Below, piece by piece: positions 7,314 to 14,588 of a stretch of DNA of 64,000 nucleotides. The position numbers and the translations under genes are program-made. The notes under the pieces were generated by a model. That model was not told the origin of the DNA. It worked only from the letters and a program-made list of their open reading frames with translations, and did no database searches. Each line of letters opens with the position of its first letter. Position 1 is the first letter of the stretch. This DNA is from Microbacterium sp. MYb66 (GTDB taxonomy: Bacteria; Actinomycetota; Actinomycetes; Actinomycetales; Microbacteriaceae): NCBI RefSeq assembly GCF_002979435.1, contig NZ_PCOV01000003.1, forward strand, positions 248,001 to 312,000, given 5' to 3'.

Positions 7314-10283
7314 ATGCTGACGCTCCTCGCTGTGTTCCTTCTCGGGTCGCTGTTGATGCCCGTTCTGGTGCGCTGGCTCGGAGCTCAGGCCTTCGCGATC
7401 GCCGCCCTCGTCCCGGCAGCCGCCTTCGTGCACGCGCTCGTCATGACGCCGCAGGTCCTCGAGGGTCCCGTGCCCTTCGAATCGGTCGAGTGGATCCCGC
7501 AGCTGGGACTCGACCTGTCCATGAACATGGATGTCCTCGGCTGGGTGCTCACGCTGATCGTCACCGGCGTCGGGGCTCTGGTGCTCCTCTACTGCCGCTG
7601 GTACTTCTACGAGGATTCCGCGGGAGTCGGCCAGTTCGCCGGCGTGCTGCTGGGCTTCGCCGGCGCGATGTACGGCCTCGTCCTGACCGACGACCTCGTC
7701 ATCCTCGTCATGTTCTGGGAAGTCACGAGCATCCTCTCGTACCTCCTCATCGGCCACTACCGCCGGCGTGCGGCCAGCCGTCGTGCCGCGCTCCAGGCAC
7801 TGCTCGTGACGACCCTCGGCGGTCTCGTGATGTTCGTCGGCGTGGTGCTCCTCGTGGTGGACACCGGCACGTCGAGCATCCAGGAGATCCTCGAGATCGC
7901 ACCCACCGGGCCGATCGTGGAAGCCGCGATCGTCATGCTCCTGGTCGGCGCCATCAGCAAGTCGGCGCTGTTCCCGTTCCACTTCTGGCTCCCCGGTGCG
8001 ATGGCAGCGCCCACGCCGGTGAGCGCGTATCTGCATGCGGCCGCGATGGTGAAGGCCGGCATCTACCTCATCGCCCGCTTCGCGCCGATCTTCGCGTTCA
8101 GCGCCACCTGGCGCCCCATCGTGATCACTCTCGGCATCCTCACGATGCTGCTCGGCGGCATCCAGGCGCTGCGCGAGACCGACCTCAAGCGCATCCTCGC
8201 CTTCGGCACCGTGAGCCAGCTCGGCTTCTTCGCCGTGGTCGTCGGCTACGGCACCCAGGCGACCGCTCTCGCCGGGCTCGCCCTGGTCATCGGACATGCA
8301 CTCTTCAAATCGGCGCTGTTCCTGATCGTCGGAGTCATCGACCGTCAGCTGTCCACTCGTGACATCAACGAGCTGTCCGGCGTCGGCAGGCAGGCGCCGG
8401 TCATGGCGACGGCGGCATTCATCTCCGTGGCATCGATGGCCGGCATCGCACCGACCCTCGGATTCGTCGCCAAGGAGTCCACGCTCACGGCCCTCCTCGA
8501 CGACGCCCAGGGCGGTTCCCCGTGGGGACTCATCGCACTGATCGGCGTCATCCTCGGGTCCATGCTCACCGCGGCATACGGGGTGCGCTTCCTCTGGGGC
8601 GCCTTCTGGAAGAAGCGCGACGAGCAGGGACGGCAGCTGCCGGACACCGCCTGGCCCGACCCGCCCGTCGGCTTCCTCTCCGCGCCGATCATCCTCGCCG
8701 GTGTCACCCTCGCCGCGGGCATCGGAGCCCCCGCGCTCGACGTGGCTCTGCACGGGTACGCCGTCACCGCGACTCCGGGCCTCGACCACGCGGGCGAAGC
8801 CGTCGAGGGCCCGGGCCACCTCGCGCTCTGGCACGGGTTCGAACCCGCGCTGGGCATCTCGATCCTGTCGATCCTGCTCGGAATCGGCCTCTTCCTCCTC
8901 ACCCGCCGGACCGGGTGGGACCGCAAGGCGCGGATGCTGCGTTTCACCGCCGCCGACGTGTACTACTTCGTCATGCGCGGTGTCGACCGGCTCTCCGTGC
9001 TCAGCACGACGCTCACGCAGCGCGGTTCGCTGCCCGTCTACGTCGGGACCATCTTCGTGGTGTTCGTCGCGGCCGAGGTCACGGCACTGATCGCGAGCGA
9101 CATCGACCGCTACAACCTGTCGGCCTGGCACACGCCGGCGCAGATCGTCGTCGCGCCGATCATGGCGGTGGCCGGTGTGTTCGCCGTCCGCGCGCAGAAG
9201 CGCTACACGGGCGTGGTCCTGGTCTCGGTCACCGGGCTCGGCATGGTCGTGCTGTTCGCGACGAGCGGCGCTCCCGACCTCGCCCTGACGCAGATCCTGG
9301 TCGAGACCGTCACCATGGTCACGTTCGCCCTCGTGCTCCGCCGGCTGCCCGCCCGCATGGGGGAGCACAACGCCTCGGTCGGTCGGATCCCCCGCGCACT
9401 CCTCGCGATCGGCGTCGGCGTGACGATGGCCTTCGTGGCCGTCGTCGCCACGCAGTCCCGGGTCGCCGATCCGATCTCGGAGGCGTTCCCGCAACTGGCG
9501 TACGAGATCGGCCACGGCAAGAACGTCGTCAACGTCGCGCTGGTCGACCTGCGTGGCTGGGACACGATGGGCGAGCTCTCGGTGCTCGTGCTCGCCGCGA
9601 CCGGCGTGGCCTCCCTCGTGTTCGTGACTCACCGCGCCGACCTGCTCGCCGCCACCAAGAACCTGCCGCGGGCGACACGCAAGGCCGCGCGCAGCCGCCC
9701 GCTCGTGGAGACCACCGAGGGCATCCGCTTCCAGACCTCCGAGAACGAGAGCAGCCCACGGGCGTGGCTCGTCGGCGGTCAGAAGATGAAGCCCGAGAAC
9801 AGGTCGATCCTGCTCGAGGTGATCGTCCGCATCCTCTTCCACACGATCATCGTGGTGTCGATCTTCCTGCTGTTCTCCGGCCACAACCTCCCGGGCGGCG
9901 GTTTCGCCGGCGGTCTCGTGGCGGGTATGGCGCTGGTGATGCGGTACATCGCCGGCGGACGCTGGGAGCTGGGCGCGGCGGCTCCCACGGATGCCGGGCG
10001 GCTCCTGGGCACCGGTCTGATCCTCGCGGTCGGCACCGCCGTCGTGCCCCTGTTCTTCGGCCTCGCGCCGCTGACCAGCTCCTTCTGGGAATGGGAGATC
10101 CCCGGCATCGGGCACATGGAGTTCGTCACCTCGACCATCTTCGACGTCGGCGTGTACCTCGTCGTGATCGGGCTGGTCCTCGACGTGCTGCGCAGCCTGG
10201 GCGCCGAGGTCGATCGCCAGGCGGCCCTGCGCACGACGCCGGGGCCTGAGGGCTTCCTCTCGCGGAGCGGGGGGAACAGCTGA
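7314..10283 (+). CDS. mnhA: Mrp Na+/H+ antiporter subunit A fused to subunit B
   Basis: A 989-residue main subunit of the Mrp/Mnh cation/proton antiporter, homologous to the ND5 subunit of complex I. The ND5-like core has FWEVTSILSYLLIGHYRRR with the key Glu136, and the channel lysines in ISKSALFPFHFWLPGAM and HALFKSALFLIVG. After the MrpA-specific middle region, residues about 825-985 are a complete MrpB-type domain (LFHTIIVVSIFLLFSGHN, PGGGFAGGLVAG). The Bacillus proteins are separate, at about 800 and 140 residues, so this is an A+B fusion. The ATG at 7314 has GAGGGAG nine bases upstream. The stop overlaps mnhC by one base (TGATG). It is the first gene of a six-gene operon for sodium and pH homeostasis at the cytoplasmic membrane. 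Confidence 0.95.
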   Translation: MLTLLAVFLLGSLLMPVLVRWLGAQAFAIAALVPAAAFVHALVMTPQVLEGPVPFESVEWIPQLGLDLSMNMDVLGWVLTLIVTGVGALVLLYCRWYFYEDSAGVGQFAGVLLGFAGAMYGLVLTDDLVILVMFWEVTSILSYLLIGHYRRRAASRRAALQALLVTTLGGLVMFVGVVLLVVDTGTSSIQEILEIAPTGPIVEAAIVMLLVGAISKSALFPFHFWLPGAMAAPTPVSAYLHAAAMVKAGIYLIARFAPIFAFSATWRPIVITLGILTMLLGGIQALRETDLKRILAFGTVSQLGFFAVVVGYGTQATALAGLALVIGHALFKSALFLIVGVIDRQLSTRDINELSGVGRQAPVMATAAFISVASMAGIAPTLGFVAKESTLTALLDDAQGGSPWGLIALIGVILGSMLTAAYGVRFLWGAFWKKRDEQGRQLPDTAWPDPPVGFLSAPIILAGVTLAAGIGAPALDVALHGYAVTATPGLDHAGEAVEGPGHLALWHGFEPALGISILSILLGIGLFLLTRRTGWDRKARMLRFTAADVYYFVMRGVDRLSVLSTTLTQRGSLPVYVGTIFVVFVAAEVTALIASDIDRYNLSAWHTPAQIVVAPIMAVAGVFAVRAQKRYTGVVLVSVTGLGMVVLFATSGAPDLALTQILVETVTMVTFALVLRRLPARMGEHNASVGRIPRALLAIGVGVTMAFVAVVATQSRVADPISEAFPQLAYEIGHGKNVVNVALVDLRGWDTMGELSVLVLAATGVASLVFVTHRADLLAATKNLPRATRKAARSRPLVETTEGIRFQTSENESSPRAWLVGGQKMKPENRSILLEVIVRILFHTIIVVSIFLLFSGHNLPGGGFAGGLVAGMALVMRYIAGGRWELGAAAPTDAGRLLGTGLILAVGTAVVPLFFGLAPLTSSFWEWEIPGIGHMEFVTSTIFDVGVYLVVIGLVLDVLRSLGAEVDRQAALRTTPGPEGFLSRSGGNS

Positions 10284-10882
10284 TGGACGTCTCGCTCACG
10301 CTGATCGTGATCATGGCCGTGCTCTTCGCCTGCGGCGTGTACGCGATGCTGGAGCGCAGCCTGACCCGTGTGCTGATCGGCTTCCTGCTGCTCGGCAACG
10401 CGACCAATCTGCTGCTGCTGATCGTGATGGGCGTTCCCGGTAACGCGCCGTTCTTCGGCACGGAGGGCGAGATGAGCGACCCGCTCCCACAGGCGCTCAC
10501 CCTCACCGCGATCGTCATCACCTTCGCCGTCTCGGCCTTCCTCCTCGCACTGATCTATCGCTCCTGGCAGCTCGGTCAGGCCGACACCGTCGAGGACGAC
10601 GAGGCCGACATCGCCCTGCGTGAGCGCACCGACGCCGACGAAGACCTCATGGACGACGAGTCCGAGACCGACGACGACGAGGCGACCACCGACTTCGTCG
10701 GGGTGCAGACGGCGCCGATCACGGTGCTGCACATGCGCGACCACCCCGCCATCCACGACGACGCTCCGTTCGACGCCCCGACGGGCTGGGGTGACGAACC
10801 CTCCTCTCCGTCAGACGGAGGCGGCGAAACACGCCCAGACGAATCCCACGACCGCGGAGAGAACGAGGAGGACAGGCCATGA
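10283..10882 (+). CDS. mnhC: Mrp antiporter subunit C (NuoK-like) with long acidic tail
   Basis: A 199-residue NuoK-like subunit with three transmembrane helices in residues 1-100 (FLLLGNATNLLLLIVMG and QALTLTAIVITFAVSAF are typical). Ordinary MnhC proteins are about 110-120 residues and stop soon after the third helix. Here about 90 extra residues follow, very rich in Asp and Glu (for example DEDLMDDESETDDDE) and predicted to be disordered and cytoplasmic. The extension is in frame, has normal codon use and overlaps mnhD by four bases, so it is part of the gene and not a frameshift artefact. Confidence 0.93.
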   Translation: MDVSLTLIVIMAVLFACGVYAMLERSLTRVLIGFLLLGNATNLLLLIVMGVPGNAPFFGTEGEMSDPLPQALTLTAIVITFAVSAFLLALIYRSWQLGQADTVEDDEADIALRERTDADEDLMDDESETDDDEATTDFVGVQTAPITVLHMRDHPAIHDDAPFDAPTGWGDEPSSPSDGGGETRPDESHDRGENEEDRP

Positions 10883-12432
10883 CCGCCCTCGTCCCGCTCC
10901 TCGTCGCCCTCCCGCTCCTCGGCGCGGCCATCACCCTCGTGTTCGGTCGGAACGCCCGGCTTCAGGTCGTCGTCACCGTGGCCACCCTCGCTGCCGTCTC
11001 CGTCATCGCCGCGGTGCTCCTGGTCGTGGTGGACGCCGGGTCCCCACTCGCCGTCTCGGTCGGCGGCTGGCCGGTGCCGTTCGGGATCGTCCTGTACGTG
11101 GACCGCCTCGCCGCGCTGCTCGTGCTCATCTCGAGCATCGTGCTGCTCGCGGTCCTCCTCTTCTCCATCGGGCAGGGCGTCGCCGACGGCACCGAAGAGA
11201 CTCCGATCTCGATCTTCAACCCCTCGTACCTGATCCTCGCGGCGGGCATCTTCAACGCCTTCATCGCGGGCGACCTGTTCAACCTCTACGTCGGATTCGA
11301 GATCCTGCTCGTCGCGTCGTACGTGCTGATCACGCTCGGCAGCACCGAGTCCCGAATCCGCACCGGTGCCGTCTACATCGTCGTCTCCCTGGTCTCGTCG
11401 ATCCTGTTCCTCGCGTCGATCGCGATGATCTACGGCGCTCTCGGCACGGTCAACATGGCCCAGATCGCCGAGCGCATGTCCGAGCTCCCGCAGGAGACGC
11501 AGCTCGTGCTGCACCTGATGCTGGTGGTCGCGTTCGGCATCAAGGCGGCCATCTTCCCGGTGTCTTTCTGGCTGCCGGACTCGTATCCGACGGCGCCGGC
11601 ACCGGTCACCGCGGTGTTCGCCGGCCTGCTGACGAAGGTCGGCGTCTACGCGCTGATCCGCACCGAGACGCAGCTGTTCGCCTCGAACAGCATCGACACG
11701 CTGCTGCTGATCATCGCGCTCGCGACCATGATCGTCGGCGTGCTCGGCGCCGTGGCCCAGGCAGAGCTCAAACGGATCCTGTCGTTCACGCTAGTCAGCC
11801 ATGTCGGGTACATGATCTTCGGTCTCGCGATCGCGACGCCGGCCGCGATCGGGGCGACGGTGTATTACATCGTCCACCACATCGTCGTGCAGACGACCCT
11901 GTTCCTCGCGGTGGGACTGGTGGAACGAAGAGCGGGCAGCACCTCGATCCTGCGAGTCAAGGGGCTGCTGAAGGTCGCGCCGGTCATCGCGGTGCTGTAC
12001 TTCGTGCCGGCCATCAACCTCGGTGGCCTGCCGCCCTTCTCCGGCTTCATCGGCAAGTTCGCGCTGTTCGAGGCGGCGGCATCCGTCGGCACCCCGCTCA
12101 TGATCGTGTTGATCTTCGGCGGCATCGTGACCTCGCTGCTGACCCTCTACGCTCTGATGCGCGCCTGGAACCTCGCGTTCTGGCGTGAGGAGGAGGACTC
12201 CACCGAGACCGAGGGACGCATCTCCTACCTCGGAAACGCGCCGGCGGCCGACGAGCAGCAGGAGCGCCGTCGCATCCCGAAGATCATGACCGTCGCGACC
12301 GGGGGGATGGTCGCCGTCACGCTCGCTCTGACGATCTTCGCCGGACCCCTCTACGCCCTCTGCGACCGTATCGGCGCCGGGCTGCTCCAGCCCGTGAGCC
12401 TCGTTCAGCTGCAGGAGGAGGTGGGCGGATGA
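10879..12432 (+). CDS. mnhD: Mrp antiporter subunit D (ND2/ND4-like)
   Basis: A 517-residue proton-antiporter-type membrane subunit with about fourteen helices. Key polar residues are visible: the helix-5 Glu in YVGFEILLVASYVLITLG, the lysines in FGIKAAIFPVSFWLPDSYP and AELKRILSFTLVSHVGYM, and a His pair in YYIVHHIVVQTTLF. It pairs with the A subunit in the membrane antiporter complex. The ATG at 10879 overlaps the mnhC stop and its own stop overlaps mnhE, each as ATGA. Confidence 0.95.
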   Translation: MTALVPLLVALPLLGAAITLVFGRNARLQVVVTVATLAAVSVIAAVLLVVVDAGSPLAVSVGGWPVPFGIVLYVDRLAALLVLISSIVLLAVLLFSIGQGVADGTEETPISIFNPSYLILAAGIFNAFIAGDLFNLYVGFEILLVASYVLITLGSTESRIRTGAVYIVVSLVSSILFLASIAMIYGALGTVNMAQIAERMSELPQETQLVLHLMLVVAFGIKAAIFPVSFWLPDSYPTAPAPVTAVFAGLLTKVGVYALIRTETQLFASNSIDTLLLIIALATMIVGVLGAVAQAELKRILSFTLVSHVGYMIFGLAIATPAAIGATVYYIVHHIVVQTTLFLAVGLVERRAGSTSILRVKGLLKVAPVIAVLYFVPAINLGGLPPFSGFIGKFALFEAAASVGTPLMIVLIFGGIVTSLLTLYALMRAWNLAFWREEEDSTETEGRISYLGNAPAADEQQERRRIPKIMTVATGGMVAVTLALTIFAGPLYALCDRIGAGLLQPVSLVQLQEEVGG

Positions 12433-13019
12433 GACGTCAGACCCGACGCCACCTCTGGCGCGACATCCGGGTGCAGCTGCCCTTCCTGGCCTGGCTCGTC
12501 GTGCTCTGGATGCTGCTGTGGGCGCAGTTCACCGTGCTGTCGTTCCTCACCGGGCTCGTCGTCGCGATCTTCGTGACGCGCGTGTTCCGGCTGCCGACCG
12601 TCGAGCTGTCCGGCAGGATCAACCTCTGGTACGCCGCACTGTTCGTCGTGCAGTTCCTGTTCGCGGTGCTGAGCGGCGCGCTCTCGGTCACAGCGCAGGT
12701 GTTCGACTTCCGCCGTCAGCCCGGCACGGCGATCATCGGGGTGCCGCTGCGCTACGCCGACGACCTGGTGATGACGCACGTCGCCGTGGTGTCCTCGCTG
12801 ATCCCCGGCTCCCTGGTCGTGGAGACCGACCGCGACCGCCGCATCCTGTATCTGCACGTGATCGGCGTGCGGAACCTGGCCGACGTGGAGAAGCAGCGCG
12901 CCGGCGTGCTCCGCTGGGAGCGTCGGGTCGTGCGTGCGCTCGGCGACCCCGCGCAGTATCGTGCGCTCAAGGCCGATCAGCGCGCCGGCCTCGGATCGAC
13001 GAAGGGCGGTGCCCGATGA
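12429..13019 (+). CDS. mnhE: Mrp antiporter subunit E
   Basis: A 196-residue MnhE with two or three N-terminal helices (about 15-50 and 60-90) and a cytoplasmic domain ending in a basic region. The stretch VVSSLIPGSLVVETDRD is characteristic of the family. A C-terminal extension of about 30 residues beyond the usual fold is rich in Arg/Ala. The ATG overlaps the mnhD stop and the TGA overlaps mnhF, so stoichiometry is probably set by translational coupling. Confidence 0.93.
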   Translation: MRRQTRRHLWRDIRVQLPFLAWLVVLWMLLWAQFTVLSFLTGLVVAIFVTRVFRLPTVELSGRINLWYAALFVVQFLFAVLSGALSVTAQVFDFRRQPGTAIIGVPLRYADDLVMTHVAVVSSLIPGSLVVETDRDRRILYLHVIGVRNLADVEKQRAGVLRWERRVVRALGDPAQYRALKADQRAGLGSTKGGAR

Positions 13020-13285
13020 ACATCCTGCTCCTGCTGATCATGGTGGTGTTCGGCATCGCCGCCATCCTCACCCTGATCCGCATCGTGCGCGGGCCGTCGA
13101 TCCTCGACCGCGCCGTCGCGTCCGACGTGCTCCTCACCGAGGTGATGTGCGTGATCGGTGCCGAGATGGCCATCAACGGTCACACCCGAAGCATCCCCGT
13201 GCTCCTGATCATCGCGGCCATCGGAGTGTTCGGGTCGATCTCCGTCGCCCGGTTCGTCGCGAGAAGGGACAACACGACACCATGA
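13016..13285 (+). CDS. mnhF: Mrp antiporter subunit F
   Basis: An 89-residue, three-helix subunit with the family signature RIVRGPSILDRAVASDVLLT after the first helix. It is required for assembly of the Mrp complex in characterised organisms. The ATG at 13016 overlaps the mnhE stop by four bases, and the gene overlaps mnhG in the same way. Confidence 0.94.
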   Translation: MNILLLLIMVVFGIAAILTLIRIVRGPSILDRAVASDVLLTEVMCVIGAEMAINGHTRSIPVLLIIAAIGVFGSISVARFVARRDNTTP

Positions 13286-13671
13286 ACGTGTTCGGTCTCA
13301 TGATCCCGGATGCCGTCATCGACGTGGCGGTCCTGGTCCTCATACTGCTCGGGGCGGTGCTGTGCCTGTCCGCCGCGGTCGGGCTGCTGCACTTCCGTGA
13401 CGTGCCCACTCGACTGCACGCGGCCACGAAGCCGCAGGTGCTCGGGCTGCTGCTCATCTGCATCGCCATCGCCCTGTCGCAGCGCTCGATCGGCGGCATC
13501 CTGCTCGGCTTCGTGCTGGTGGCCCCGGTCGTGCTGATGCAGTTCGCGACCGCGCCGCTGTCGGCGCACATGGTCGGGCGACAGGCGTACCGCAACGGCA
13601 CCATCGAACAGCGCGGCCTCGTGGTGGACGAGCTGGCCGAGTCGAAGCAGACCCCGCCCGGCGCCGGCTGA
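13282..13671 (+). CDS. mnhG: Mrp antiporter subunit G
   Basis: A 129-residue MnhG, the last gene of the operon, with three helices and the characteristic AVGLLHFRDVPTRLHAATK segment between helices 1 and 2. A hydrophilic tail of about 25 residues follows the third helix. The ATG at 13282 overlaps the mnhF TGA. No strong terminator follows; only a GC-rich imperfect hairpin without a T-run is present at about 13686-13715. Confidence 0.93.
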   Translation: MNVFGLMIPDAVIDVAVLVLILLGAVLCLSAAVGLLHFRDVPTRLHAATKPQVLGLLLICIAIALSQRSIGGILLGFVLVAPVVLMQFATAPLSAHMVGRQAYRNGTIEQRGLVVDELAESKQTPPGAG

Positions 13672-13767
13672 GTCCGTCTTCGTCACGGCGCCGGTGAAGA
13701 CGCCGGTGGGCGCCGTCCGTGCGGAGTTGTTCACGCGGCCCGCGGGAGTAACCCGGCGCAGCGCCGC

Positions 13768-14529
13768 TCAGAGGCGGGCGGCGAACTCGTGGATCAGGCG
13801 CGCCGCGGGCTCGGAGTCGCTGATCAGCGTGCCGTGGCCGTGGTCGGGGATGACTTCGAGGTCGGCGCCCGGGATCGCGTCGAGGATCTCCTGACACCAG
13901 CTCATCGGGGCGAGGGGGTCGTCCTCGCCCCGCAGCACGAGCACGGGGCAGTCGATGCGCACGAACGCGTCTTCCGGCTCGTGCACGACGGTGGCACGGA
14001 TCTTGCGGATCAGGTGGGGTCCGCCGCGGAGGTACTCGCGCGCGCCGCGCCAGATCACCAGCGGCCGCTCGCCGACGAGGTCGGTCAGCAGGTACCGGGC
14101 CTGCGCGCCGATGTTGCGCGCCGCCTTGTTGACCGTGGGCCCGGCGAGGATCACGCCCTCGACGAGCGACGGATGCCGCGCCGCGAGCTCCGCCGCGATC
14201 TGACTCCCCATCGAGTGGCCGATGACGACGACGGGTTCGGCGTTCACGTGCTTCAGGTAGGCCGCGACGAGGTCGGCGTGCCGCTCCATCGTGAGGGTGC
14301 GCGTGGGCTCTGGCGCCTCGCCGAAACCGGGCAGGTCGAGCGCGATCACACGCCCTTCGAGGCGCTGCACGATGTCGAGGTAGACGCTGCGACCCATGCC
14401 GATGCCGTGGAGCAGGAGGTAGGTGTGCGGTCCATCGCCGAAGGTCTCCGCGATGAGGGTCGCACCGCCGTGCTCGAACTCCAGGAGCGTGACGGGGGTC
14501 CCCTTGGGGGCGAGATAGCTGGATGGCAC
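13768..14529 (-). CDS. Alpha/beta-fold hydrolase
   Basis: A 253-residue hydrolase of the alpha/beta superfamily. It has LLLHGIGMGR for the oxyanion hole, the nucleophile elbow GHSMGS around residues 103-108, a late acidic residue in LVLRGEDDPLAP and the catalytic His in IPDHGHGTLIS. This completes a Ser-Asp-His triad. The substrate is not predictable; the size and motif order resemble meta-cleavage hydrolases and small esterases. The start is GTG at 14529 (MPSSYLAP), preceded at leaderless spacing by a TAGCGT -10 box. It is convergent with mnhG. Confidence 0.85.
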   Translation of the reverse strand: MPSSYLAPKGTPVTLLEFEHGGATLIAETFGDGPHTYLLLHGIGMGRSVYLDIVQRLEGRVIALDLPGFGEAPEPTRTLTMERHADLVAAYLKHVNAEPVVVIGHSMGSQIAAELAARHPSLVEGVILAGPTVNKAARNIGAQARYLLTDLVGERPLVIWRGAREYLRGGPHLIRKIRATVVHEPEDAFVRIDCPVLVLRGEDDPLAPMSWCQEILDAIPGADLEVIPDHGHGTLISDSEPAARLIHEFAARL

Positions 14530-14535
14530 CCGTCA

Positions 14536-14541
14536 ACGCTA
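14536..14541 (-). promoter_or_regulatory. -10 element of a leaderless hydrolase promoter
   Basis: TAGCGT on the minus strand leaves six bases before the GTG at 14529. There is no ribosome-binding site between them. Confidence 0.45.
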
Positions 14542-14588
14542 GCCGAGCATCCTGTGCCTCTCGTCACGGCACCCGGATGATGGCGCTC

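Noticed and set aside
7212..10115. Very long open frame on the minus strand opposite mnhA
   Set aside because: Its translation is a His/Arg/Asp-rich low-complexity product with no motifs, the usual antisense shadow of a G+C-rich gene. The plus strand has clear Mrp motifs.
13686..13767. GC-rich imperfect hairpins between mnhG and the hydrolase
   Set aside because: Stems are short or interrupted and there is no T-run; I could not call a terminator with confidence.
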